Below, one piece after another: positions 18,963 through 27,709 of a DNA stretch of 64,000 bases. Numbering within the stretch: the stretch's first letter is position 1; each line of letters begins with the position of its first letter. A program made the translations under genes and the position numbers. The notes under the pieces are model-generated. The model was given only the letters and a program-made list of their open reading frames with translations, did not search any database and was not told the origin of the DNA. This DNA is from Stenotrophomonas sp046736075 (GTDB taxonomy: Bacteria; Pseudomonadota; Gammaproteobacteria; Xanthomonadales; Xanthomonadaceae), in NCBI RefSeq assembly GCF_046736075.1, contig NZ_CP177163.1, forward strand, positions 1,922,001-1,986,000, read 5' to 3'.

Positions 18963-19841
18963 TCAGGCGTCCGGCGGCATCGGATCGTCGTTGCGGATCG
19001 TCGTGCGCACCTGGAACAGCTCCGGGAAGAAGGTCAGCTCCAGCGCCTGGCGCAGGAAGCCCACCCCGCTGGACCCACCGGTACCGCGCTTGAAGCCGAT
19101 CACCCGCATCACGGTGCGCATGTGGCGGAAGCGCCACAGCTGGAAGGCGGTTTCCAGGTCCACCAGGTCCTCGCACAGCGAATACTCGCGCCAGAAGCGG
19201 TCGGTGTTCTGGTAGATCCGCTCGAACACCGGGTGCAGCGCGTCGTCGGCCACGTGCGGCTGCTGCCAGTCGCGGCCCGCGTAGGCGGCGGGCACCGGAT
19301 GGCCGAAGCGGGCCAGGTAGCGCAGGAACTCCTCGTACAGGCTGGGCGCATCGAGCACCTGCTGCAGCTGCGCCTGGCCGGCCGGGTCGTGCGAGAACAC
19401 CTGCAGCATCTGGGCGTTCTTGTTGCCCAGCAGGAATTCGATGTAGCGGTACTGCAGCGACTGGAAGCCCGACGACGGACCCAGCACGTCGCGGAACCCC
19501 ATGTATTCGGACGGCGTCAGGGTTTCCAGCACCGACCACTGCTCGGTCAGCTGGCGCAGCACCTGCTTGCTGCGGGCCAGCACCTTGCGGCATTGCCAGA
19601 CCTCATCGCGCTGCAGGAAGCCGATCGCCGCGCGCAGTTCGTGCGCCAGCAGCTTCAGCCACAGCTCGGAGGTCTGGTGCTGGATGATGAACAGCATCTC
19701 ATCGTGGTGCGGCGGGTTGGACAGCGGCTGCTGCGCGGACAACAGCTGGTCCAGCCGCAGGTAGCCGCCATAGGTCAGGCGCCCCTCCAGATCGGTGTGG
19801 ATACCGGCTTCGAGATCGCGTTGGTTCTTGTCGACAGACAT
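18963..19841 (-). CDS. kynA: tryptophan 2,3-dioxygenase
   Basis: Heme enzyme that oxidises L-tryptophan to N-formylkynurenine, first step of the kynurenine route. 292 residues, nearly identical in architecture to the structurally known Xanthomonas campestris TDO. Seen: YGGYLRLDQLL, the substrate-side HHDEMLFIIQHQTSELWLK helix (catalytic His in the HHDE region), GFQSLQYRYIEFLLGNKN, and the heme-ligand helix FQLWRFRHMRTVMRVIGFKRGTGGSSGV. The upstream open frame to 20003 looks non-coding. Two GC-rich hairpins (18907-18926 and about 18942-18961) follow the stop without a U tract. Confidence 0.97.
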   Translation of the reverse strand: MSVDKNQRDLEAGIHTDLEGRLTYGGYLRLDQLLSAQQPLSNPPHHDEMLFIIQHQTSELWLKLLAHELRAAIGFLQRDEVWQCRKVLARSKQVLRQLTEQWSVLETLTPSEYMGFRDVLGPSSGFQSLQYRYIEFLLGNKNAQMLQVFSHDPAGQAQLQQVLDAPSLYEEFLRYLARFGHPVPAAYAGRDWQQPHVADDALHPVFERIYQNTDRFWREYSLCEDLVDLETAFQLWRFRHMRTVMRVIGFKRGTGGSSGVGFLRQALELTFFPELFQVRTTIRNDDPMPPDA

Positions 19842-20164
19842 GGCGGGCGCCGCAGAAGGGGGAGAAAGGGTAGCGCAGAGCCGCACCGCCCGCCCGGCTG
19901 CCTCCCTACGCCGGGGTGTGGAGGCGGTTTTCTGCGCGGTCCGCGCGCCGCGGCCGGTTCGGCCGGGGGCACGCCACGCGCCGCTCATGCCCGGTTCCGG
20001 CAACTGAATACGTTGCAGTCATTGGCATTTGGTCACCTGTCTGCGGTATACCGGGGCGATGTCCACCGGGACACTTGCTGCGCCGCAGGACGGCTTTTTC
20101 CTACGCCTTCCTTAACATGGCAATTCATATCATTTGTAACTTCCTGTCGAAGGTGCAGTACGCA
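19842..20164. promoter_or_regulatory. divergent promoter region kynA / pdhA
   Basis: A 323-base gap between divergent genes. The kynA-proximal half is G+C-rich; the pdhA-proximal 60 bases are A+T-rich (AACATGGCAATTCATATCAT and neighbours), the likely promoter of the dehydrogenase operon. A small inverted repeat TGTCC-ACCG-GGACA lies near 20056-20072. No gene, REP or terminator was found here. Confidence 0.45.
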
Positions 20165-21247
20165 ATGACGGTTGCCGCTGAGTTCAAGATCGAATACCTG
20201 CAGTACCTGGACACGGACGGCACGCTCGTCCGCGATGACCTGCCCGAAGCCCTGCGCGATCCCCGCGCATTGCTGCCGATGTTCAAGCAGATGCTGTTCG
20301 TGCGCGTGTTCGACGGCAAGTCGATCGCGCTGCAGCGCACCGGCAAGCTGGGGACCTATGCGGCCTGCCTGGGCCACGAGGCCGCGCACGTGGGCATCGG
20401 CGCGTCGATGCAGAAGGACGACGTGTTCGCGCCGTCCTACCGCGAGTATGGCGCCATGTTCATGCGTGGCGTGCGCCCGCGCGACGTCCTGATGTACTGG
20501 GGCGGCGACGAACGCGGCAACGACTACGGTGGCAACGCCGCCAAGGACTTCCCGTTCTGCGTGCCGATCTCCACCCAGTGCCTGCATGCCGCCGGCGCTG
20601 CGCTGAAGTTCAAGCTCAACAACGAAAAGCAGATCGCGGTGGCCGTGTGCGGCGACGGCGGCAGCTCCAAGACCGACTTCTATGCCGCACTGAATTCGGC
20701 CGGCGCCTACAAGCTGCCGCTGATCCTGTGCATCGTCAACAACGGCTGGGCCATCTCGGTCCCGCGTTCGGCCCAGACCGGTGCCGAAACGCTGGCGCAG
20801 AAGGGTCTGGCCGGCGGCCTGCACTGCCTGCAGGTGGATGGCAACGACCTGATCGCGGTGATGGCCGCCATGCTGCAGGCGCGCGACCGTGCGCTGGCCG
20901 GCGACGGCGGCACCGTGCTGGAACTGATGACCTACCGCCTGTCCGATCACACCACCGCCGATGACGCGCGCCGCTACCGCGACGACGCCGAGGTGAAGGA
21001 TGCCTGGCAGCGCGAGCCGATGCTGCGCCTGCGCAAGTACCTCACCAATGCCGGCGTGTGGAGCGAGGAAGAGGAAGCCAGCTGGACCGCCGAATGCGGC
21101 AAGCGCGTGGACGAAGAGGTCAATCTGTACCTCAACACCCCGGTGCAGCCGGTCGAAGCGATGTTCGACTTCCTCTATGCCGATCCGCCGCAGGACCTGC
21201 TGGCCCAGCGTGCACAGGCGATCGCCCTGGAGCAGCGTCATGGATGA
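20165..21247 (+). CDS. pdhA: 2-oxoacid (pyruvate or branched-chain) dehydrogenase E1 alpha subunit
   Basis: ThDP-dependent decarboxylase alpha chain, 360 residues. The ThDP/Mg motif is GDGGSSKTDFYAALNSAGAYKLPLILCIVNN (GDG start near residue 160, ending NN), and the phosphorylation-loop equivalent is YRLSDHTTADDARRYR. The N-terminal RTGKLGTYAACLGHEAAHVGIG is typical of both PDH-type and branched-chain-type E1 alpha. It heads an operon with E1 beta, an SH3 protein and E2. In xanthomonads this set is usually named pdhABC, but a branched-chain role is possible because these bacteria make iso-fatty acids; sequence reading alone cannot separate the two. Confidence 0.9.
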   Translation: MTVAAEFKIEYLQYLDTDGTLVRDDLPEALRDPRALLPMFKQMLFVRVFDGKSIALQRTGKLGTYAACLGHEAAHVGIGASMQKDDVFAPSYREYGAMFMRGVRPRDVLMYWGGDERGNDYGGNAAKDFPFCVPISTQCLHAAGAALKFKLNNEKQIAVAVCGDGGSSKTDFYAALNSAGAYKLPLILCIVNNGWAISVPRSAQTGAETLAQKGLAGGLHCLQVDGNDLIAVMAAMLQARDRALAGDGGTVLELMTYRLSDHTTADDARRYRDDAEVKDAWQREPMLRLRKYLTNAGVWSEEEEASWTAECGKRVDEEVNLYLNTPVQPVEAMFDFLYADPPQDLLAQRAQAIALEQRHG

Positions 21248-21323
21248 GATCAAGAACAACAGCGCCTCCAGCGCGCAGACCAATGCCGCCGACAGCGCCG
21301 CCATCGCGCGCGGAGAACCGAAC

Positions 21324-22310
21324 ATGACCACCACCCCGATCACCCTCATCGAAGCCATCACCCAGGCGCTCGCCTGGGAGCTGGAACACGACAAGTCGGT
21401 GCTGGTGCTGGGCGAGGACGTGGGTGTCAACGGCGGCGTGTTCCGCGCCACCGCCGGCCTGCAGCAGCGCTTCGGCGCCGACCGCATCCTGGACACCCCG
21501 CTGGATGAAACCACCATCGCCGGCCTGACCATCGGCCTGGCCGCACAGGGCATGAAGCCGGTTGCCGAAGCCCAGTTCGACGGCTTCATGTACCCGATGG
21601 TCGACCACATCGTCTGCCACGCCGCCCGCCTGCGTTACCGCACCCGTGGCCGCCTGCACTGCCCGATGGTGCTGCGCGTGCCGTGGGGCGGCGGCATCCG
21701 TGCGCCGGAACACCACAGCGAAGCGAACGAAGCGATCTTCACCAACGTACCGGGCCTGCGCGTGGTGCTGCCGTCGTCGCCGCAGCGCGCCTACGGCCTG
21801 CTGCTGGCCGCGATCCGCGAACCGGATCCGGTGATCTACATGGAGCCCAAGCGCATCTACCGCCAGTACAAGGAAGTCGTCGTCGATGATGGCGAAGCCC
21901 TGCCGCTGGACGTGTGCTTCGTGCTGCGCGACGGTACCGACGTCACCCTGGTCACCTGGGGTGCGCAGGTCAAGGAAGCGCTGGAAGCGGCCGACAAGCT
22001 GGCCGGCGAAGGCATCAGCGCCGAAGTGATCGACGTGGCCACGCTGCGTCCGCTCGACTTCGCCACCATCGCCGAATCGGTGGCCAAGACCGGCCGCTGC
22101 GTGATCGTGCAGGAAGCGCCGAAGACGGCGGGCTTCGGTGCGGAAATCGCCGCGCGCCTGGCCGAGGAGTCGCTGTACGACCTGCTGGCACCGGTCGAAC
22201 GCGTCACCGGTTACGACACCCACATTCCGCTGTTCCGCCTGGAAATGAAGTACCTGCCCAGCGTGGACCGGATCGTGAGCGCGGCCAAACGCGCGGTTGC
22301 GGCGGGCTGA
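21324..22310 (+). CDS. pdhB: 2-oxoacid dehydrogenase E1 beta subunit
   Basis: Partner of E1 alpha in the alpha2beta2 E1 enzyme. 328 residues from ATG 21324, which has CGGAGA 7 bases upstream; ATG 21240 would overlap the E1 alpha stop and add a 28-residue low-complexity extension. Motifs: LIEAITQALAWELEHDKSVLVLGEDVGVNGGVFR at the start, DTPLDETTIAGLTIGLA, the ThDP-interface glutamate region, and VPWGGGIRAPEHHSEANEAIF. The C-terminal transketolase domain carries GAQVKEALEAADKL and DVATLRPLDFATI, with the E2-binding surface. Confidence 0.92.
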   Translation: MTTTPITLIEAITQALAWELEHDKSVLVLGEDVGVNGGVFRATAGLQQRFGADRILDTPLDETTIAGLTIGLAAQGMKPVAEAQFDGFMYPMVDHIVCHAARLRYRTRGRLHCPMVLRVPWGGGIRAPEHHSEANEAIFTNVPGLRVVLPSSPQRAYGLLLAAIREPDPVIYMEPKRIYRQYKEVVVDDGEALPLDVCFVLRDGTDVTLVTWGAQVKEALEAADKLAGEGISAEVIDVATLRPLDFATIAESVAKTGRCVIVQEAPKTAGFGAEIAARLAEESLYDLLAPVERVTGYDTHIPLFRLEMKYLPSVDRIVSAAKRAVAAG

Positions 22311-22311
22311 C

Positions 22312-22665
22312 ATGCGGGCCCGCCTCCTAGGCCCGTACCGCAGCCAGTATCCCAACCCGCTCCGGTTCCGCGCCGGCCAGATCGTCGAACTGGGTGTTCG
22401 CGACGAGGAATGGCCGGCATTTGCCTGGGTACGCACCGATGACGGGCGTGCCGGGTGGGCACCGGTGGCATGGTTGCAGCGGCTGGACGATGGTCGCGCA
22501 GAGGCGCTGCGCGACTACGACGCCCGCGAACTGGATGTGGACAGCGGCGAACTGGTCAAACTGCATCACGAACACGGTGGCTGGTGGTGGTCCGAACGCG
22601 CGAACGGCGCGACGGGCTGGCTGCCGGCCCGCGATCTCGAACTGCTGGAAGAGAACTGCACATGA
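22312..22665 (+). CDS. tandem SH3-like domain protein within the dehydrogenase operon
   Basis: A 117-residue small cytoplasmic protein with two SH3-like barrels. The first (about 5-50) includes YPNPLRFRAGQIVELGVRDEEWPAFAWVRTDDGRAGWAP, the second (about 55-117) ALRDYDARELDVDSGELVKLHHEHGGWWWSERANGATGWLPARDLELL; both end in the GWxP strand typical of SH3 proteins. It starts one base after the E1 beta stop and overlaps the E2 start by 4 bases (ATGA), so it is made together with the complex. A docking or assembly role for the dehydrogenase is inferred from position only. Confidence 0.85.
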   Translation: MRARLLGPYRSQYPNPLRFRAGQIVELGVRDEEWPAFAWVRTDDGRAGWAPVAWLQRLDDGRAEALRDYDARELDVDSGELVKLHHEHGGWWWSERANGATGWLPARDLELLEENCT

Positions 22666-24026
22666 GTGAGAACAAGAATTTCCACCTGCCCGACCTCGGC
22701 GAAGGCCTGCCCGACGCCACCATCGTCGAGTGGTTCGTCAAGGAAGGCGACGTGATCAAGCTGGACGAGCCGCTGGTCTCGATGGAGACCGCCAAGGCCG
22801 TGGTCGAAGTGCCCTCGCCGTTCTCCGGCACGGTGCTGAAGCTGGCCGGCGGCGCGGGCGACATCATCCCCACCGGCAGCGTGCTGGCACAGTTCCAGCT
22901 CGACCCGAACCTGCCGCAGCGCGCCGATGGCCAGGACACCGGCCACAGCCACGGGCATGCCGCACCTGCCGCCGCCCCGACCCCGCCGCCGATCCCGGCC
23001 GCGGCCGCGGCCGAAGAAGCCAAGCCCGCCGCCGAGCGTGATGACGCCGGCACCGTGGTCGGTGCGATGCAGAGCTCCAACGCCGTCCACGCCGAACAGG
23101 CGCTTGCGGTGGGCGGGGTCAAGGCCGTGCCGGCCGTGCGCGCCACCGCCCGCAAGCTGGGCGTGGACCTGAGCCGCGTGCGCGCCACCGGTGCCGATGG
23201 CGCGGTGACGATGGCCGACGTCAAGCAGGCTGCTGCCGATGGCAGCGCCAAGGTCGGTGCCGCACCGGCGCCGGTCGCTGCTGCGCCGGTGGCCGTTGCT
23301 GCCCCCGTGGCCCGCCAGAGCGAGGCCCGTGCCCCGCTGTCCGCTGCGGGCAAGCCGATGCGTACGCAGCCGCCGGGCGTGGTGGCCAAGGGCCAGCCGG
23401 AGCCGCTCAAGGGCGTGCGCCGCAACATGGCCCGGGTGATGGCCGACGCGCACAGCAAGGTCGTGCCGACCACGTTGAACGACGACGCCGACATCCACGC
23501 CTGGGTGCCGGGCAATGACGTCACCGCACGCCTGGTGCGTGCCATCGTGGTGGGCTGCCAGAAGGTGCCGGCGCTCAATGCCTGGTTCGACGGCGACGCG
23601 CTGACCCGCACCCTGCACGCGCATGTCGATGTGGGCATCGCGGTGGATACCGACGACGGTCTGTTCGTGCCGGCGCTGCGCAATGCCGACGTGCTGGACG
23701 CGCGCGGCATCCGCGAGGGCGTCAACCGCCTGCGCGAGCAGGTGGAATCGCGCGCGATCGCCGCCTCCGAGCTGAGCGGCTACACCATCTCGCTGTCCAA
23801 CTTCGGCATGTTCGCCGGCCGCTACGCGACCCCGGTCGTGGTGCCGCCGTGCGTGGCCATCGTCGGTGCCGGCCGTGCCCGCCACCAGATGACCCCGGTG
23901 ATGGGCGGCGTCGAAGCGCACAAGGTGATTCCGCTGTCGGTGACCTTCGACCACCGCGCGGCTACCGGCGGCGAAGCCGCCCGCTTCCTGCGCGCGATGC
24001 TGGATGATCTGGCACTGGCCAGCTGA
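22662..24026 (+). CDS. pdhC: 2-oxoacid dehydrogenase E2, dihydrolipoyl acyltransferase
   Basis: Core acyltransferase, 454 residues. Order of domains: one lipoyl domain (1-80) with the lipoylated lysine in SMETAKAVVEVPSP; a long Ala/Pro linker including HGHAAPAAAPTPPP; a peripheral-subunit-binding domain around 150-190 (VPAVRATARKLGVDLSRVRATGADG); a second linker; and the catalytic domain from about 245. The catalytic motif reads DHRAATGGE (His431), so the usual aspartate of HRxxDG is threonine. No E3 gene follows; the dihydrolipoamide dehydrogenase must be encoded elsewhere. A rho-independent terminator ends the operon. Confidence 0.93.
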   Translation: MSENKNFHLPDLGEGLPDATIVEWFVKEGDVIKLDEPLVSMETAKAVVEVPSPFSGTVLKLAGGAGDIIPTGSVLAQFQLDPNLPQRADGQDTGHSHGHAAPAAAPTPPPIPAAAAAEEAKPAAERDDAGTVVGAMQSSNAVHAEQALAVGGVKAVPAVRATARKLGVDLSRVRATGADGAVTMADVKQAAADGSAKVGAAPAPVAAAPVAVAAPVARQSEARAPLSAAGKPMRTQPPGVVAKGQPEPLKGVRRNMARVMADAHSKVVPTTLNDDADIHAWVPGNDVTARLVRAIVVGCQKVPALNAWFDGDALTRTLHAHVDVGIAVDTDDGLFVPALRNADVLDARGIREGVNRLREQVESRAIAASELSGYTISLSNFGMFAGRYATPVVVPPCVAIVGAGRARHQMTPVMGGVEAHKVIPLSVTFDHRAATGGEAARFLRAMLDDLALAS

Positions 24027-24070
24027 TCCACAGGCAATGCAGGCTGCCAGCCGCAGGTTGGCAGCACGAA

Positions 24071-24098
24071 GAAGCCGGGCATTGCCCGGCTTTTTTGT
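24071..24098 (+). terminator. rho-independent terminator
   Basis: AAGCCGGGC-ATT-GCCCGGCTT followed by a T run (TTTTTTG), 45 bases after the E2 stop. It closes the E1-E2 operon. Confidence 0.93.
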
Positions 24099-24130
24099 TG
24101 CTCCCCGCAGCAGCCTGGCGTAGTCCGGCG

Positions 24131-24772
24131 CTACCGGCGCGGGGCCAGTCGCGCCGAGTCGATGATGTGCACGCCCGGGCGCGGTGCCAGCGCCGCCTCC
24201 AGCATCTCCCCGGCGATGGTCTGCGCCGGGTTGATCCGCCAGGCACGCGGTAGCACCGGACCCAGCGCGCCCAGCACCACGCTGGCCAGGTGCTCGCCCG
24301 GCCGCCGCTCGGTGCGCTCGCCGCCGATCAGCCCGGGGCGCACCAGCGTCAGCGAGGGATACCCCAGCCCGCGCAGGTCCTGCTCCAGTCGGCCTTTGAC
24401 CCGGTTGTAGAAGAACCGCGACGCCGGATCGGCACCCATCGCCGAGTTCAGCACGAAGGCATGGGCCCCGTGCGCCTGGGCCAGCGTGGCTACCTGCAGC
24501 GGGTAGTCGTGGTCGACCCGCGCGAATGCCTCCCGGCTGCCGGCCTGCCTGATCGTGCTGCCCAGCGCACAGATCACCGCATCCACCGCCCACCAGTCCG
24601 CATCCGTTGGCAGCCGCTCGAAATCGACCACCGGGTTGTGCAGCACCGGGTCGGTCACGTTGAGTGGCCGCCGCGTCGGCGCCACGACCGCATCGCAGCG
24701 CGCGTCGTCCAGCAGCTGCTCCAGGACCTGTCCGCCGACCAGCCCGGTCGCCCCCACCAGCATCACCTTCAT
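24131..24772 (-). CDS. NAD(P)-binding atypical SDR (HTATIP2/oxidoreductase-like)
   Basis: A 213-residue Rossmann-fold protein beginning MKVMLVGATGLVGGQVLEQLL, where GATGLVGG is the dinucleotide-binding GxxGxxG. Further segments VICALGSTIRQAGSREAFARVDHDYPLQVATLAQAHGAHAFVLNSAMGADPASRFFYNRVKGRLEQDL match the YwnB/HTATIP2-like NAD(P)H-binding family, with the YxxxK equivalent FFYNRVKG. Substrate unknown. It converges on the E2 gene and is divergent from the diguanylate cyclase, with a 144-base shared promoter region. Confidence 0.85.
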   Translation of the reverse strand: MKVMLVGATGLVGGQVLEQLLDDARCDAVVAPTRRPLNVTDPVLHNPVVDFERLPTDADWWAVDAVICALGSTIRQAGSREAFARVDHDYPLQVATLAQAHGAHAFVLNSAMGADPASRFFYNRVKGRLEQDLRGLGYPSLTLVRPGLIGGERTERRPGEHLASVVLGALGPVLPRAWRINPAQTIAGEMLEAALAPRPGVHIIDSARLAPRR

Positions 24773-24916
24773 CGCACGCTCCTGCTTTTCGATTGCCTAC
24801 CATCGTGGCATATCGGCCGTGCCTGCCCGGTGGGTTCAAGCCGGCGTGCCCGGCGCCGATACTGTTCCAACCTCTTCCCCGCCCGGCCCTGCCGGAAGCC
24901 TGCCAAGGACCTGCGC

Positions 24917-26479
24917 ATGACGGACCCGCACGACGCTCCCCCCAGCCCCGGTACCGCCGTGGGCCGGCTGCTGTCGCGGCGCCAGGTCGACACCCGGCTG
25001 GTCGAGGACGTCGGTGTGGCGGCCCCCGGCCCCAAAGGCGGCAGCAGCGCGATGCTGCAGCGCCTGTTCGCCGGTGCCGAACAGCCCGAACCGCTGCTGG
25101 CCGCCTTTGCCAATGGCATGTCCACCCTGCCCGGCGAGCTGGGCGACATGGGCCTGCGGCTGCAGTCGGCGCAGCGCAGTGCGGACTGGGTCAGCTATGG
25201 CCGCGCGATGCGCCAGCTGATCGACAAGTACATCCGCACCATCGAGCAGGAAAGCCCCGACGGCCAGCCCGACAGCCTGCGCCTGCGCGAGCTGCTGCGG
25301 CATACGCTCGGGGTCACGGTGGCCAGCCTGCTGCAGAACATGCCCGAACTGAAGGACGAGCCGGCACGCATCGCCGGCGACCTGCGCCACTGGCATCCGG
25401 GCCAGCCGCTGTTGCCCATCGAGCAGCGGCTGCGTGAGCTCACCCACCAGATCGGCGTCCGCAGCGATGGCTGGCAGGAGCAGCAGGAGCTGCTGCTGAG
25501 CCTGTTCGACCTGCTGCTGGACAACATCGGCGAGCTGCTCGACGACAGCAGCTGGCTGCACGGCCAGGTGCACGCGGTGCGCGCCCTGATCAGCGGCCCG
25601 CTGGACCGCGACTCGGTGGACCAGGCGCGCGCCAACCTGCGCGAGGTGATCTACAAGCAGGGCCTGCTCAAGCAGGGCATCAGCGACTCCAAGGTCGCGA
25701 TGAAGCACCTGATGGGCGGCTTCATCGAACGCCTGGACGGCATGGCGGTCAGTACCGGCGAATACCATGACCGGATCAGCAGCTATGCCTTGGCGCTGAA
25801 AGAGGCGCGCAGCATCGCCGACCTCAACCTGCTGCTGCAGGACGTGCTGCAGGATACCGGCCGCGTGCAGGAGCAGGCCCTGCAGGCACGCGACCACCTC
25901 GGCAACGCCCGCCGCGAGGTCGAACAGGCCGAGGCCCGCATTGCCGAACTGGAGCAGGAACTGCGCGATGTCTCCGGCCTGGTCCGCACCGATCCGTTGA
26001 CCGGCGCGCTCAACCGCCGTGGCTTCGACGAACTGCTGGAGCGCGAGCTGGCCCGGGCCGCGCGCCATGCCCACCCGCTGGCGCTGGCGCTGATCGATCT
26101 GGACGACTTCCACCACACCAACGACGCCCACGGCCACGCCGGCGGCGATGCGGTACTGCGCCATCTGGTGGCGGTCTGCCAGCTGCACCTGCGCAGCAGC
26201 GATGCGATCGCACGCCTGGGCGGTGACGAGTTCGTGCTGCTGCTGCCGGAGACGCCGGGCGCGGACAGCATGTCCACGCTGCTGCGCCTGCAGCGCTCGC
26301 TGGCCCAGCGCCCGCTGCCGCTGGACCAGCAGCGGGTGCCGGTGCACTTCAGCGCCGGCATTGCCCAGTGGCTGCCCGGTGAGGACGCCGACACGCTGCT
26401 GCGCCGCGCCGATGCCGCCCTGTATGCGGCCAAGCGGGTCGGCAAGAACCGCGTGCAGGCGGCCGACCCACCGCGCTGA
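24917..26479 (+). CDS. diguanylate cyclase (GGDEF), soluble
   Basis: A 520-residue cytoplasmic protein that should make cyclic di-GMP from two GTP. The C-terminal GGDEF domain (about 350-515) has an intact GGDEF at residues 435-439 and an RxxD inhibitory site (RSSD) five residues before it, so product feedback is expected. The N-terminal 300 residues are helical and unrelated to known sensor domains by eye; a coiled coil (REVEQAEARIAELEQELRDVSG) joins the two. No membrane segment or signal peptide. ATG 24917 has AAGGA 9 bases upstream. Confidence 0.92.
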   Translation: MTDPHDAPPSPGTAVGRLLSRRQVDTRLVEDVGVAAPGPKGGSSAMLQRLFAGAEQPEPLLAAFANGMSTLPGELGDMGLRLQSAQRSADWVSYGRAMRQLIDKYIRTIEQESPDGQPDSLRLRELLRHTLGVTVASLLQNMPELKDEPARIAGDLRHWHPGQPLLPIEQRLRELTHQIGVRSDGWQEQQELLLSLFDLLLDNIGELLDDSSWLHGQVHAVRALISGPLDRDSVDQARANLREVIYKQGLLKQGISDSKVAMKHLMGGFIERLDGMAVSTGEYHDRISSYALALKEARSIADLNLLLQDVLQDTGRVQEQALQARDHLGNARREVEQAEARIAELEQELRDVSGLVRTDPLTGALNRRGFDELLERELARAARHAHPLALALIDLDDFHHTNDAHGHAGGDAVLRHLVAVCQLHLRSSDAIARLGGDEFVLLLPETPGADSMSTLLRLQRSLAQRPLPLDQQRVPVHFSAGIAQWLPGEDADTLLRRADAALYAAKRVGKNRVQAADPPR

Positions 26480-26523
26480 TCACGCCCTGTGATATCGGCC
26501 GCGTCCGTGCGAATCATCCGGGT

Positions 26524-27045
26524 ATGGACATGACTTCCACCGCCGCCGCCGATCCCCGCGCCCGCTTCGCCGCGCTGCTGGCCCAGCACCGCGGCATCGT
26601 GCTGAAGATCGCCCGGGGCTACTGCGCCCACCAGGAAGATCGGCTGGACCTGATCCAGGAGATCAGCGTGCAGGCCTGGGACGCCTTCGACGGCTTCGAT
26701 CCCGCACGGGCGCGCTTCTCCACCTGGCTGTACCGGGTTGCGTTGAATGTGGCCATCTCGCAGTTGCGCCGCCAGCAGCTGCGCCAACGCCATCACGCGG
26801 TGCTGGACGATGCGGCCGTGGCCGCCGACGACAGCGCCCCGGCCGAACACCGGCATACGCTGCGGCAGCTGGAGGCGGCGATCCGCGATCTGCCACCGCT
26901 GGATCGCGCGCTGATGCTGCTGCACCTGGACGACCACGACCACCGCCAGATCGCCGAGATCCTGGGCATCAGCAGTGCCAATGTCTCCACCCGCCTGCAC
27001 CGCCTGCGCCAGCAGCTGCGGGCGCGCTTCGACCCCACTCCCTGA
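26524..27045 (+). CDS. ECF-type RNA polymerase sigma factor
   Basis: A 173-residue sigma-70 family member with regions 2 and 4 only. Region 2 covers GYCAHQEDRLDLIQEISVQAWDAFDGFDPARARFSTWLYRVALNVAISQLRR; region 4 is AIRDLPPLDRALMLLHLDDHDHRQIAEILGISSANVSTRLHRLRQQL, a standard helix-turn-helix. It is followed after 10 bases by a membrane protein gene that is probably its regulator. Target promoters unknown. Confidence 0.92.
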   Translation: MDMTSTAAADPRARFAALLAQHRGIVLKIARGYCAHQEDRLDLIQEISVQAWDAFDGFDPARARFSTWLYRVALNVAISQLRRQQLRQRHHAVLDDAAVAADDSAPAEHRHTLRQLEAAIRDLPPLDRALMLLHLDDHDHRQIAEILGISSANVSTRLHRLRQQLRARFDPTP

Positions 27046-27055
27046 GGGCACCGCC

Positions 27056-27709
27056 ATGCACAACGACCCACTCAAGCAGCTCTGGCACCAGTACGGCGGT
27101 GCCGACGGCAGCGAAGGCCCCGTCGCGATGGAGGCCTGGCGCCACCACCGGCAGCACGCCGCGCAACGCCAGCTGTCCGCCTTCGGCGCGGTGCAGGCCG
27201 TGCAGCTGGTGTTCTGGCTGGCACTGGCGATCTACTGCGGCAACGTGTGGTGGCAGCAGCCACCGCTGGCGGTGATGGTCAGCGCACTGGCGCTGCATGC
27301 CTACAGCGTGGCGGTGATCATCGCCAGCGCCGCACGGCTGCACCTGCGCCGGCAGCTGCAGCCCGACCAGCCTGTGCTGCAGCAGTCGCGCCTGTTGGCC
27401 TCGCTGCGCATGCAGACCGCCGTAGGCGAACTGCTGCTCGGGCTGCCCTGGTGCTGGCTGTGGCTGGCGGTACCGGTGCTGCTGGTCTGGCAGGCGTGGG
27501 GGGTGGACCTGGCGGTATTCGCGGCCCGCTGGCTGCTGGTGTCGCTGGTCGCCGGCACAGCGCTGATGGTGGCGCTGCTGGTGCTGGCACGGCGCTGGTT
27601 CACCCGCGATCCGCAGTCGCCGCGCCTGCAACGTGCCATCGACACCCTCTCCGGGCGCCGGTTGGCGCAGGCGCGTGCCGAGCTGGACGGATTGCGCGAC
27701 TGGCCGTAG
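27056..27709 (+). CDS. membrane protein, probable partner of the ECF sigma factor
   Basis: A 217-residue protein whose N-terminal 45 residues are soluble and charged (DPLKQLWHQYGGADG, MEAWRHHRQHAAQRQL) and whose remainder has about four transmembrane helices in two pairs (AVQLVFWLALAIYCGNVWW; SALALHAYSVAVIIASAA; a pair in the second half). Such a cytoplasmic N-terminus plus membrane part, encoded directly behind an ECF sigma gene, fits an anti-sigma factor, though no zinc-binding HxxxCxxC motif is present. Its TAG stop coincides with the GTAG head of a REP element. Confidence 0.7.
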   Translation: MHNDPLKQLWHQYGGADGSEGPVAMEAWRHHRQHAAQRQLSAFGAVQAVQLVFWLALAIYCGNVWWQQPPLAVMVSALALHAYSVAVIIASAARLHLRRQLQPDQPVLQQSRLLASLRMQTAVGELLLGLPWCWLWLAVPVLLVWQAWGVDLAVFAARWLLVSLVAGTALMVALLVLARRWFTRDPQSPRLQRAIDTLSGRRLAQARAELDGLRDWP

